Assembly (NCBI GenBank): GCA_030429495.1
Contig: JAUIFH010000001.1
Span: 434,001 to 498,000, forward strand
Reading direction: 5' to 3'
DNA: 64,000 bases
DNA from: Alphaproteobacteria bacterium
Lineage (GTDB): Bacteria > Pseudomonadota > Alphaproteobacteria > Rhodobacterales > Rhodobacteraceae
Made by a program: the position numbers and the translations under genes. Shown here piece by piece: positions 56,344-64,000 of this stretch (positions within the stretch are counted from its first letter, which is position 1; the number at the start of each line of letters is the position of its first letter). A model generated the notes under the pieces. The model saw only the letters and a program-made list of their open reading frames with translations. It was not told where the DNA came from and ran no database searches.

Positions 56344-56430
56344 AGCGTTTCGGGTTTGCGTTGAATCAGAATTCGAACCTTTTTCATTCGAATTCTGATA
56401 GTTGCTGTTTCAATCGAAACCCGAAACGCT
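56344..56430. repeat. Nested double inverted repeat between convergent genes (terminator-like dispersed element)
   Basis: The outer arms AGCGTTTCGGGTTT (56344-56357) and AAACCCGAAACGCT (56417-56430) are a perfect 14-bp match. The inner arms TCAGAATTCGAA (56366-56377) and TTCGAATTCTGA (56387-56398) are a perfect 12-bp match around a T-rich loop. The right arm ends one base before the stop codon of the minus-strand ATPase gene. It is AT-richer than its surroundings and could terminate transcription from both sides. Its outline resembles 'GAGCGTTTC...GAAACGCTC' elements that I recall as multicopy in alphaproteobacteria. Confidence 0.75.
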
Positions 56431-57069
56431 TTAGAGCGCGATCACGGGTCCGCCGGCGGCACCTGCGTCAGCCTCGTCATGGGTCACCATCAGGGTGGGG
56501 ATGGCGCGGTCCCGCACGTGGCTGAACACGAATTCGCGCAGATCGTTGCGAAGCGAAGGATCAAGTGCCGAGAACGGTTCGTCGAGGAGCAGCGCGCAGG
56601 GTTCCGCAAGAAGCGTGCGCATCAGGGCAGCGCGGGCGCGTTGGCCGCCCGATAGCGTGGCAGGGTCCCGGTCCGCGAAGCCCGGAAGATCGGCGTGATC
56701 CAGCGCGGCTTTCACGGCCGCGCGCCGCGCTTCCCGGCCACGGACATGCGGCGCGAGACCGAAGGCGAGGTTGTCACCGACCGACAGATGCGGAAATAGC
56801 GCCGCGCCCTGAAACAGGATACCGATCCGCCGCGCCTCTGCCGGAAGCCGGGTGACGTCACGCCCGTCCAGGGCCACTACGCCGGCGGCGCGAAATCCGC
56901 GTGGCAGGTGTCCACCGATGAAATCCATCAGCGTCGACTTGCCGATGCCGGATGGGCCGACGATGGTCGTTACAGTGCCGCGGGGAACCGTGAAGGATAG
57001 TGGAGGGAAGAGCGGTTCAGGCGAGGTTTCGGCCCGAATAGACACTGATTTCAGTTCAAGACCGGTCAT
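56431..57069 (-). CDS. ynjD: ABC transporter ATP-binding protein, YnjD-like
   Basis: A 212-residue ATPase with Walker A GPSGIGKST (38-46), Q-loop 'LFQGAALFPHLS', signature LSGGQRAR, Walker B ALLLDEP and H-loop 'MVTHDEADA'. It lacks the C-terminal regulatory domain of PotA-type proteins, as YnjD and ThiQ do. It overlaps the double-length permease by ATGA and ends the YnjBCD-type operon. Its stop abuts the nested inverted repeat. The ligand of YnjBCD is unknown, and ThiQ is the main alternative, but the binding protein points to Ynj. Confidence 0.85.
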   Translation of the reverse strand: MTGLELKSVSIRAETSPEPLFPPLSFTVPRGTVTTIVGPSGIGKSTLMDFIGGHLPRGFRAAGVVALDGRDVTRLPAEARRIGILFQGAALFPHLSVGDNLAFGLAPHVRGREARRAAVKAALDHADLPGFADRDPATLSGGQRARAALMRTLLAEPCALLLDEPFSALDPSLRNDLREFVFSHVRDRAIPTLMVTHDEADAGAAGGPVIAL

Positions 57070-58775
57070 GCCACGCCTCCCGACAATCCGGCCCGGTTGC
57101 GTTGTAGCAGGGTCGGCAGGGTCAATGCCGCCAGATAGGCGGCAAACGGCAATGCCGCCTGAAGGACGGCGTATACCCCGGTCACCCTGCGGTCGGAGCC
57201 GGATGACAGCGTGACCGCCTCGGTCGTCAGTGTGGCGACCCGGCCCGCGCCAATGAAGAGCGTCGGCAGGTACTGCGCCACCGATACCGCGAAACCGATC
57301 GCGGCGGCGGTGAGAATTGGGCGCAGCAGGATCGGCAGCTTGACAGCGAAAAGCCGCCGCGCCGGCCCGGCGCCGAGAGCCGCAGCCGCGCGCAAGAGCT
57401 TCGGGTCGAGCGCGCGCCAGGGGTCCGACAAGGCGATCATCACATAGGGAAAGACGAACAGAGCATGGGCCCAGATAACCGCGCCCATGTTGCCGGACAG
57501 CCCCAGGCGCAGAAATGCAACGTTCAGGCCGTACAGGAATGCGATCTGCGGAACCAGAAGCGGCAGGTAGATCATCGCCTCCGCCCAGCGCGCGCGGGGC
57601 ATGTGCGCCCGGTCCTCGCCCTCAAGCCAGGCCACCGCCAGCACCAGGGAAAGCGCCGTCGCGGCCAGCCCGATCGCAAGCGTGTCGCCAAGCGCCGCGC
57701 CCCAGCCGGCCCCCGGGCGCATCCATGCGCCGAGGCTCCAGCTTTCCGGTAGCGGTTGCGGAAAGCTCCAGCGCCATGCAAGCGACCAGAGCATAAGCGC
57801 GACAATTGCGGCCGCGCCCAGGGCCATCAGCAGCAGGGTCACACCGCCCGCTGCCATGATTCCCGGCTCGGCCGACAGACCCCGACCTCCACGGCGGATC
57901 CAGACGCGGCCGATGCCGATGATCGCGCGTTCCGCGCCCCACCACAGGGCGATCCCGAGGATCACGACGCCGCTTTGCACAAGCGCGGCGGCAGAGGCAG
58001 GCAGGATCAGCGTCGTATCGGCCGCGAGGAACCAGCGTGTGACCGCCACGGAAAGGACAGGCGGGTTCGATGGCCCGAGGATGATCGCCATGTCGACGAC
58101 CGACAGCGCGAAGGACAGGACGACGTAGACCGGCAGACGGATCAGCGGATAGACCTGCGGGCCGAGGACTTTGATCCATGCCACGCCCCGCCCGTAGCCG
58201 AGCGCCCGGGCGGCGCGCAGATGCCGCCGCGCCGGCAGTTGCGAAAGTGCAGCGAGGATCACCAGCAGGAAGAACGGGACCTCTTTCACAAGTAGCCCGA
58301 GAATCAGTGCAAGCCCCATGCCGTCATGAACGGTCGCGATATCCGGCGGCAGATCCCAGCCGGTTGCCCAGGGGCTGAGCAGCCGTGCGATCCAGCCCGA
58401 CGGCGCGATCAGAAACGCGAGTCCGATCGCCAGCGCGGCGTGCGGCGTGGCCAGAAACGGCGCGATGATCCGCGCACCATCCCTTGGACCGAACCGTTCG
58501 TGCATCGCCGCCGCGAACCCCGCGGCGAGCAAAAGCGCGAGCAATGTCGAGGCGAAGCCGGTCCAGAGGGTGAGCATCAGACTGGTGCCGAAGCCCGGCT
58601 GGGAAAGAAGCTGTCGCCAAGGAACGACGGAAACCGTCTCTGCCCCGATCGCGGGCAGGATGCCGAAGGCCGCGCGCGCGGTTTCCCAAAGACCCGCGAG
58701 GATCGGCAGAACCAGCCCCGCCAAGACGACGACGAGGACCAGAAGCCTGAGAGGGCGGCCTTCGGTCGATGTCAT
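57066..58775 (-). CDS. ynjC: Double-length ABC transporter permease, YnjC-like
   Basis: A 569-residue inner-membrane protein made of two permease units in tandem. Each has an EAA-type loop: 'RRHLRAARALGYGRGVAWIKVLGPQ' in the first half and 'PKLLRAAAALGAGPARRLFAVKLPI' in the second. ATG 58775 overlaps the binding-protein stop by ATGA. One chain therefore replaces the usual permease pair, as in E. coli YnjC and in ThiP. Confidence 0.88.
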   Translation of the reverse strand: MTSTEGRPLRLLVLVVVLAGLVLPILAGLWETARAAFGILPAIGAETVSVVPWRQLLSQPGFGTSLMLTLWTGFASTLLALLLAAGFAAAMHERFGPRDGARIIAPFLATPHAALAIGLAFLIAPSGWIARLLSPWATGWDLPPDIATVHDGMGLALILGLLVKEVPFFLLVILAALSQLPARRHLRAARALGYGRGVAWIKVLGPQVYPLIRLPVYVVLSFALSVVDMAIILGPSNPPVLSVAVTRWFLAADTTLILPASAAALVQSGVVILGIALWWGAERAIIGIGRVWIRRGGRGLSAEPGIMAAGGVTLLLMALGAAAIVALMLWSLAWRWSFPQPLPESWSLGAWMRPGAGWGAALGDTLAIGLAATALSLVLAVAWLEGEDRAHMPRARWAEAMIYLPLLVPQIAFLYGLNVAFLRLGLSGNMGAVIWAHALFVFPYVMIALSDPWRALDPKLLRAAAALGAGPARRLFAVKLPILLRPILTAAAIGFAVSVAQYLPTLFIGAGRVATLTTEAVTLSSGSDRRVTGVYAVLQAALPFAAYLAALTLPTLLQRNRAGLSGGVA

Positions 58776-59959
58776 TCGGTGTAGCGCTTCGCCCATTCCT
58801 CGGTGATCCGGGTCATCCAGCTTGGATGCGGTTCGTTGAGGGTCGGGCCAAGGGCCTCGTTCGAAGGCAGAGCGGGCGAGGAGGGCAGGGCGGCGAAGGC
58901 AGCCTTGGCGGTGTCGTCGAGCTTCGTGGGGTCGAGCACCGAGTAGCTGCCCAGAACGGTGATATCCTGCGCCTTTGCCTGCGTGGCCGGGTCCAGAAGG
59001 AAGTTCGCCACCACCATCGCGCCTTCCTTGTGGGAGGCGTTGAAGGGGATGGCGACGAAGCTGATATTGCCGATCGATCCGCCTGCGGGCGCATAGCTGC
59101 GGACGGTGTCGGGCAGCAGGCCGCGTTCGACAGCTGCCGCTGCGGCGGCCGGGTCGAAGGCCATGGCGAAATCGACCTCTCCGTCGTTGAGCATCTGCTG
59201 CAGAACGCTTTCGTTTTCGGGGAAGGTCTCACCCCCGCGCCAGAGCGTCGGGCGCAACTGGTCGTACCACGCCCAAAGCGGCTCTGTTGCGGCGTAAAAC
59301 GTCTCTTCTGTGGCTTCGTCCCGGAGGATCGCGGCGTCCGGCGCCAGTTCGATCAGCGCCTGTTTGAGGAACGTCGCACCCATGAAGTTCGAGACGGAAG
59401 GGTGGGTGAATCGTCCGGGATTGGCTTTTGACCATTCCAGAAGGGAGGTCATGGATTTCGGTGGCTCGGCAACCCGCGCGCTGTCATGCGTCAGGACGAA
59501 TTTCGCCAGCCGCCAGGGAGATTCGTAGCCTTCCGTCGGGATCGTGAAGTCGACCACCGCCGCAGAGCCGTTCGACAGGTCGAGATACGCGGCGTTGGGC
59601 AGGTTGCCGAGGAACGGGCCGTGGAGCAGGCCCTGTTCCTTCATCGAAAGGAAGTTCGCGCCGTTGATCCAGATCATGTCGACCGATCCGCCCTCATCCT
59701 GCCCCGCCGCCTTCTCGGCGATCACACGCGTCACCGCCTCGGCGGTGTCGGAGAGCTTCACCTGGCTGATCGTCACGCCGTATTTCGCCTCCAGTTCGCC
59801 ACTCGCCCAGGCGATGAAGTCGTTGGTGCGCTCATCCCCGCCCCAGGCATTCCAGTAGACGGTCTGGCCGCGCGCGGCGGCGACGGTGTCATCCCATGCG
59901 TCGGCAAGCGCCGGTAGCGCGAAGCTGGCGGCAAGGGCGGCGAGAACGGGTAGGCGCAT
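58772..59959 (-). CDS. ynjB: ABC transporter substrate-binding protein, YnjB-like
   Basis: A 395-residue periplasmic protein with a Sec-type signal (about residues 1-20, ending ALA-DAW). The mature N-terminus 'TVYWNAWGGDERTNDFIAW' is the family hallmark of YnjB. 'DMIWINGANFLSMKEQGLL' follows. GAGGAG lies five bases before the ATG. It is encoded nine bases after the CDP-alcohol transferase and before the permease and ATPase, so the importer is complete. The natural ligand of YnjB-type proteins has not, to my knowledge, been established. Confidence 0.85.
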   Translation of the reverse strand: MRLPVLAALAASFALPALADAWDDTVAAARGQTVYWNAWGGDERTNDFIAWASGELEAKYGVTISQVKLSDTAEAVTRVIAEKAAGQDEGGSVDMIWINGANFLSMKEQGLLHGPFLGNLPNAAYLDLSNGSAAVVDFTIPTEGYESPWRLAKFVLTHDSARVAEPPKSMTSLLEWSKANPGRFTHPSVSNFMGATFLKQALIELAPDAAILRDEATEETFYAATEPLWAWYDQLRPTLWRGGETFPENESVLQQMLNDGEVDFAMAFDPAAAAAAVERGLLPDTVRSYAPAGGSIGNISFVAIPFNASHKEGAMVVANFLLDPATQAKAQDITVLGSYSVLDPTKLDDTAKAAFAALPSSPALPSNEALGPTLNEPHPSWMTRITEEWAKRYTE

Positions 59960-59968
59960 GGATACTCC

Positions 59969-60586
59969 TCAAGGGTCGGTTTGTTGGAATGTCTGCCAGC
60001 CCTGATGCCAGCGGGTCAGCGTGGTCATGGCGCAGAGCGCGGCGAAGATCCACGCCAGGGCGGGGAAGGCGGCCGGCCAGAGGCACATGGCGACGAAAAG
60101 TGCGATCGTTTCCGTACCTTCGGTCAGGCCGCCGAGATAGTAGATGCCCTTGGCCGGGTAGGCATCTGCCGTCCGACCACTCTTGGCGGCGATGGAGGCG
60201 AAGGCAAGAAAGCTCGACCCGGTGCCGACGAAACTGGCGATCAGCGCGGCGGCGGGCAGGGCGTTGGTCGCAGGGGCGGCCAGCGCGAAGCCCAGGGGCA
60301 CGAGCGCGTAAAAGACGAAGTCGAGTGCGATGTCGAGAAATGCCCCCCGGTCGGTGGGCCGGGTCATCCGCGCCATGATCCCGTCGAGCCCGTCGGCGAT
60401 GCGGTTGGCGAGGATGAGGAGCAAAGCGGCCCCGAACGCCCCGAACGCCAGCGCGACGGCGGCAAGCAACCCGAGGCCGAACCCCGCCAGCGTCACCTGA
60501 TCCGCCTTGACGTCGCGCGCGATAAGCGCGCGGGCGGGCGCGTCAAGCGTGGTGCGGACGAGGGGCAGCAGGTAGCGGTCGAGCAT
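59969..60586 (-). CDS. ynjF: CDP-alcohol phosphatidyltransferase, YnjF-like
   Basis: A 205-residue polytopic membrane enzyme. The complete CDP-alcohol phosphotransferase motif lies at about residues 68-92: 'DGLDGIMARMTRPTDRG' then 'FLDIALDF', with the four catalytic Asp, Ala-Arg and Gly in place. It transfers a phospho-alcohol from a CDP donor, and the product lipid or soluble ester is unknown for YnjF. In E. coli ynjF lies in the same cluster as ynjBCD, and this operon keeps that association. Its start shares one base with the stop of the TVP38 fusion gene. Confidence 0.87.
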   Translation of the reverse strand: MLDRYLLPLVRTTLDAPARALIARDVKADQVTLAGFGLGLLAAVALAFGAFGAALLLILANRIADGLDGIMARMTRPTDRGAFLDIALDFVFYALVPLGFALAAPATNALPAAALIASFVGTGSSFLAFASIAAKSGRTADAYPAKGIYYLGGLTEGTETIALFVAMCLWPAAFPALAWIFAALCAMTTLTRWHQGWQTFQQTDP

Positions 60587-62733
60587 CAGCCCCTCCGCCA
60601 GTTATGGAAGCGCTCAAGCAGGTTCAGTGCGCGGGCATTCACATGCGCCTTGCGCCATTCGCCGGCCGCGAATTTGTTGGCCTCGGCCAGCGTTGGATAG
60701 GTGTGGATCGTCGACAGGATCTTGCCCAGCCCATGCCCGTGCTTCATCGCGAAGACGAACTCGGCCATGAGGTCGCCCGCATGTTCGCCGGCAACGGTGA
60801 CGCCAAGGATCGTGTCCTTGCCCGGCGGGGTCAGGACCTTTACGAAGCCGTGGGCGGAGCCGTCTGCGATGGCGCGGTCGAGGTCGTCGATGCCGTAGCG
60901 CGTGATCTCGAAAGGAACGCCCTTCTCCTTTGCTTCCTGCTCGTTCAGGCCCACGCGCGCGACTTCGGGGTCGGTGAAGGTGGCCCAAGGGATCACCCGG
61001 TAGTCCGCCTTGAACCGCTTGAACTTGCCGAAAAGCGCGTTGACCGTGGCGAACCACGCCTGATGCGCGGCGGTATGGGTGAACTGGTAGGGGCCCGCGA
61101 CATCGCCTGCGGCGAGGATGTTGGGATATAGCGTTTCCAGATACTCATTCGTTTCGATCACACGGCCCGTGGGAATGCCCAGTTCCTCCAACCCGTAGCC
61201 TTTCAGACGTGCCGCGCGGCCAACGGCGACAAGGATGTCGTCGAACTCGATCCGCCGGGTTTCGCCGTCGGCCTCGACCTCGATCCACTTCTCGCCGCCG
61301 TCTTTGCCGAGGCGCGTCGCCTTGTGGCCGGTCAGGACGGTGGTGCCATCAGCCTCCATCGACGCCTGCACGAGGTCCGACACCTCCTCGTCCTCGCGGA
61401 TCAGGATGCGGGGCAGCATCTCGATTTGCGTAACCTCCGAGCCGAGCCGGGCGAAGCTCTGCGCCAGTTCGCAACCGATCGGGCCGCCGCCGAGGACGAC
61501 CAGCCGCTTCGGCGCTGTATCGCGCTGTGCCATTTCATCCCAGAGCGTATCTGACGTCAGGTAGCCAACCTCATCCAACCCCGGCAGGGGCGGCACGAAG
61601 GGCGCGGCGCCCGTGGCGAGGATTACAGAGCGGGTCGTCAGCCGCCGCGTTTCATCGCCGGTCGCGATCTCCACCGTCCATGGGTCGATCAGCTTCGCGT
61701 GGCCTTGCAGCACCTCGACACCCAGCCCTTCGTAGCGTTCCACGCTGTCATGCGGTTCAATGGCGGCGATCACCGCGTGGATACACTCGAATATCTTGCG
61801 GAACGAGAATTCAGGTGTCGTCGCCGTAAGCCCATAGTGATCGGCATGGCGCATCTGGTGGGCGAGTTTCGCCGATTTGATCAACGCCTTCGACGGCACG
61901 CAGCCATAGTTCAGGCAATCGCCGCCCATCTTGTGGCTTTCGATCAGCGTCACCTTCGCCTTCACCGCCGCCGCGATATAGGCCGATACCAGCCCCGCGG
62001 CACCCGCGCCGATCACCACGAGGTTGCGATCGTAGCGCGCGGGGCGTGACCAGCCGGCATAGGCCTGACGCCGTTTGATGAGACGCAGCAAGAATTTCGT
62101 AATCCACGGGAAGATGCCGAGCAGCGCGAAGGACAGGATCAGCGGCAGCGACAGGATGCCCGACAGGCTTTCAAGCTGCGCAAGCTGCGTGCCGGCGTTC
62201 ACGTAGACGGCCGTCCCGGCTAGCATTCCTGCCTGGCTGACAAGATAGAAGGTCAGCGCCCGGATCGGCGTGAGGCCCATCAGGAGGTTCACTGCGAAGA
62301 ACGGCACGGCGGGGATGAGCCGGAGCGTGAAAAGGTAGAACGCCCCGTCCCGTTTCATCCCCTCGTTGATGGTCTGCAACCGGCTGCCGAACTTCTCGTG
62401 CACCCAGTCCGACAGCAGGTAGCGCGAGGCCAGGAAGGCAAGCGTCGCGCCGATGGACGAGGCGAAGGAAACCAGAACCAGCCCCCACCAGAAACCGAAT
62501 AGCGCCCCGGCCGCCAGCGTCATCCAGACCGCCAGCGGCAGCGACAGCGCGGTGACCGCGACATAGGACAGGAAAAAGACGACGGCCACCACGAACGGCC
62601 GCTGCGTCCGCCATTCGTCGAGGCCTGCCAGGTGATCGCGCAGCATGTCGAGATCGGGGGGATTGCGGCCAATCAGCCAGATCAGCACGGCGACGATCAA
62701 TGCAAGGGCGAGGAACAGGGCAGGCTTCTTCAT
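60586..62733 (-). CDS. TVP38/TMEM64 (DedA-like) membrane domain fused to pyridine nucleotide-disulfide oxidoreductase
   Basis: A 715-residue fusion starting at ATG 62733 behind GGAG. Residues 1 to about 220 hold several membrane segments and the SNARE-associated/TVP38 core ('GALFGFWWGLVLVSFASSIGAT'). From about residue 235 a mercuric-reductase or lipoamide-dehydrogenase-like enzyme follows. It has FAD motif 'VVIGAGAAGLVSAY', redox disulfide C273/C278 (CLNYGC), NAD motif 'VVLGGGPIGCELAQ' and a C-terminal dimerisation domain with 'HTYPTLAEA'. The paired C-terminal cysteines of true MerA are absent, so mercury reduction is unlikely. It heads the YnjF-YnjBCD operon and may be a membrane-tethered thiol or quinone reductase. 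Confidence 0.88.
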   Translation of the reverse strand: MKKPALFLALALIVAVLIWLIGRNPPDLDMLRDHLAGLDEWRTQRPFVVAVVFFLSYVAVTALSLPLAVWMTLAAGALFGFWWGLVLVSFASSIGATLAFLASRYLLSDWVHEKFGSRLQTINEGMKRDGAFYLFTLRLIPAVPFFAVNLLMGLTPIRALTFYLVSQAGMLAGTAVYVNAGTQLAQLESLSGILSLPLILSFALLGIFPWITKFLLRLIKRRQAYAGWSRPARYDRNLVVIGAGAAGLVSAYIAAAVKAKVTLIESHKMGGDCLNYGCVPSKALIKSAKLAHQMRHADHYGLTATTPEFSFRKIFECIHAVIAAIEPHDSVERYEGLGVEVLQGHAKLIDPWTVEIATGDETRRLTTRSVILATGAAPFVPPLPGLDEVGYLTSDTLWDEMAQRDTAPKRLVVLGGGPIGCELAQSFARLGSEVTQIEMLPRILIREDEEVSDLVQASMEADGTTVLTGHKATRLGKDGGEKWIEVEADGETRRIEFDDILVAVGRAARLKGYGLEELGIPTGRVIETNEYLETLYPNILAAGDVAGPYQFTHTAAHQAWFATVNALFGKFKRFKADYRVIPWATFTDPEVARVGLNEQEAKEKGVPFEITRYGIDDLDRAIADGSAHGFVKVLTPPGKDTILGVTVAGEHAGDLMAEFVFAMKHGHGLGKILSTIHTYPTLAEANKFAAGEWRKAHVNARALNLLERFHNWRRG

Positions 62734-62961
62734 GCCGGACACTCCGACGCGCCGCGTTCGGGCCGGACCGCCATCGCGGCGTGGATTCCTGAAACCGTCA
62801 TGTCATCCCCTGATCTGCTTTGTTCTTTTGCAACGAAGTTTCCGCAAAGGCCAAGGCCGTTACAGAAATGTCCGCATCTCGTGAACGGGTCGTGACCGGG
62901 TGTGCCGCACTCCCTGTCCAGCGTCGATGCCGGCTGCTACACTTCGCACAGGAGGCACGCC

Positions 62962-63636
62962 ATGACCGCTGACGAAGACCGACTGAGCTTTGCCTCGCCG
63001 CCCTGTTTCCTGCACGAGCTGAGTGCGGAGGAGGGCGGAATTCCGGGGGCGACCGATGCGGTTCAGGCGCGAGATGTCGCCCGCTGGCGAAAGGCCGAGC
63101 GGGAACGCCTTCTGTCCGAACGTGCGGCCCTTGGCGTTGCCGGACGGAAGGCGGCGGCAGCAGCTGTCGCAGAGCATCTGGAGAGGTTTCTCGGCGACGT
63201 CTCGGGCGCGACCATCTCGGCTTGGTGGCCGATCCAGTCCGAGCTTGACCTGCGACCGTGGCTGTCCACGCTCGCCGCGCGCGGCGCAACCGCCGCGCTG
63301 CCTCTCGTCGTCGAAAAAGCCGCACCATTGCGGTTTCGCGCATGGGCGCCGGGCGTGAAGATGGAGCGCGGGTTCTGGAATATCCCGGTCCCGGCTTCGG
63401 GTGACTGGATCGTTCCCGATATCGCGCTCGCGCCCGTCGTCGGGCACGATGCTGCCGGCTTCCGGCTTGGCTATGGCGGGGGATATTTCGACCGGACGCT
63501 GGCGGCGTACCCCGATGTCAGGCCCATCGGGGTCGGCCTGTCCTCCGCGCATATCGCCACGATCTTTCCGCAATGGCACGATGTGGCGATGACCGCCATC
63601 GTGACCGAGAACGGCGTGATCCCGGTTCCGGCCTAG
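62962..63636 (+). CDS. 5-formyltetrahydrofolate cyclo-ligase
   Basis: A 224-residue enzyme with its start fixed by AGGAGGCACGCC before ATG 62962. The fold's nucleotide-binding 'KAERERLLSERAAL' basic helix and the C-terminal motif 'GYGGGYFDRTL' (about residues 171-181) are clear. It converts 5-formyl-THF to 5,10-methenyl-THF with ATP. It carries about 30 extra residues at the N-terminus compared with the usual length of about 190. The link to the GcvT-fused flavoenzymes nearby is metabolic (both use folate C1 carriers) rather than transcriptional. Its stop overlaps the convergent GntR gene by four bases. Confidence 0.9.
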   Translation: MTADEDRLSFASPPCFLHELSAEEGGIPGATDAVQARDVARWRKAERERLLSERAALGVAGRKAAAAAVAEHLERFLGDVSGATISAWWPIQSELDLRPWLSTLAARGATAALPLVVEKAAPLRFRAWAPGVKMERGFWNIPVPASGDWIVPDIALAPVVGHDAAGFRLGYGGGYFDRTLAAYPDVRPIGVGLSSAHIATIFPQWHDVAMTAIVTENGVIPVPA

Positions 63637-64000
63637 CGCCGCGCGAGGTTTTCGAGAAGATTGGCCTTCGCGCCGAGGATGTGCTGGCGTGTCAGCATCC
63701 CGGCCCGTGGCGCATCCCCGGTTTCGCAGGCCCGCAGGATTCCCTCATGCTCGGCATTGGCCCGCGCAAGGCCGTTTGACAGGGCAAGCTGGGCGCGCAG
63801 GTAGCGGTCCACCCGGTCGAGCGTCTTCTCGATGATCCCGAGGTGATAGGCGAGGCCGCTGTCGTGGTAGAGGACAGTATGGAACCGCCGGTTCAGATCG
63901 CCCCATTCGACAGGGTCGGTCGCGCGGGAGAATGCCTCAAGATGACAACGCGCGCGCCGGAGAGTCTCCGGCGACATGCGCGGCACGGCCGCTTCGATCA
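63633..64000 (-). CDS. GntR-family regulator, FadR/FCD C-terminal part (cut by window edge)
   Basis: The frame is open to the last base of the window, so only about 121 C-terminal residues are seen. They form an FCD effector domain: 'WGDLNRRFHTVLYHDSG' holds the metal-binding Asp/Asn-His pattern, with a later 'EHEGILRAC' His and a final 'GMLTRQHI' His. The N-terminal winged helix lies beyond the window. Such regulators respond to small carboxylic acids. The target genes cannot be told from here. Confidence 0.85.
   Translation of the reverse strand, partial: IEAAVPRMSPETLRRARCHLEAFSRATDPVEWGDLNRRFHTVLYHDSGLAYHLGIIEKTLDRVDRYLRAQLALSNGLARANAEHEGILRACETGDAPRAGMLTRQHILGAKANLLENLARR

Noticed and set aside
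56431-59959. Thiamine importer ThiBPQ
   Set aside because: The double-length permease and short ATPase fit ThiP/ThiQ too, but the binding-protein motif (VYWNAWGGD) and the adjacent YnjF-like gene support YnjBCD.
60586-62733. Mercuric reductase and a mercury-resistance locus
   Set aside because: The redox pair CLNYGC is present, but the C-terminal cysteine pair, the N-terminal metal-binding domain and any merR/merT genes are missing.
62734-62961. Small gene or regulatory RNA in the 228-base divergent spacer before the cyclo-ligase gene
   Set aside because: I found no frame with a credible ribosome site other than the cyclo-ligase, and no strong promoter or riboswitch-like structure. The spacer is simply a divergent promoter region.

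Overview
The window is GC-rich, densely packed DNA with strong third-position G/C bias. It most resembles an alphaproteobacterium of the Rhodobacterales (Roseobacter/Paracoccus/Defluviimonas-like). The signs are the style of the RlmN and tRNA-Cys genes, the many Tat-type binding proteins, the GcvT-fused dimethylglycine-dehydrogenase-like flavoenzymes, the MttB-family methyltransferases, and the 'GCTCAAA-ATA-CC-CGGGGG' spacer elements that I recall as common in this order. The placement is inference; there is no rRNA in the window. No gap between genes exceeds 300 bases, and I saw no transposase, phage gene, CRISPR array or obvious pseudogene.

Layout. (1) 1-7314 (+): the end of a flavin monooxygenase-like gene, two CMD/AhpD-fold proteins and an opine-dehydrogenase-like enzyme, all overlapping by ATGA, followed by a polyamine-type ABC importer (binding protein, two permeases, ATPase). 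(2) 7343-8965 (-): a YtcJ-like amidohydrolase. (3) 9128-13066 (+): a second, complete polyamine-type ABC importer. (4) 13017-18983 (-): a seven-gene MoxR/DUF58/VWA/TPR/BatD-type operon in which every junction overlaps. A NarL-type two-component system (19125-21124, +) is divergent from it. (5) 21176-35853: a CocE/NonD hydrolase (-), a divergent XRE-cupin regulator, then a Dpp/Opp-type importer, two more CocE/NonD hydrolases, an alpha/beta hydrolase and an MlrC-like metallopeptidase in one direction. This looks like an uptake-and-hydrolysis unit for an ester- or amide-bearing compound. (6) 36036-41865 (+): a tight operon of a DMGDH/GcvT-fusion flavoenzyme, a cytochrome P450, an MttB-like methyltransferase and a TetR regulator. 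(7) tRNA-Cys (-) and rlmN (+), the core-genome markers. (8) 43505-54737 (-): two tandem DMGDH/GcvT fusions, a second MttB-like protein, a beta-hydroxyacid dehydrogenase, a GMC oxidoreductase and a HyuA-like ATPase. A cysteine hydrolase and a LysR regulator are divergent from it (54841-56300). (9) 56431-62733 (-): a TVP38/flavin-disulfide-reductase fusion, YnjF-like CDP-alcohol transferase and YnjBCD importer operon. (10) 5-formyl-THF cyclo-ligase (+) and the 3' end of a GntR/FadR-type regulator (-).

How it fits together. Most of the window serves uptake and oxidative or hydrolytic breakdown of small organic nitrogen compounds: four ABC importers, and N-demethylation-type flavoenzymes that probably hand one-carbon units to tetrahydrofolate. 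The most promising under-described module is regions 6 and 8. There, MttB-family methyltransferases without pyrrolysine, and with no corrinoid protein nearby, sit in the same operons as GcvT-fused flavoenzymes, a P450 and a lone HyuA.

Functions are assigned from motifs and family knowledge only; no database search was run.
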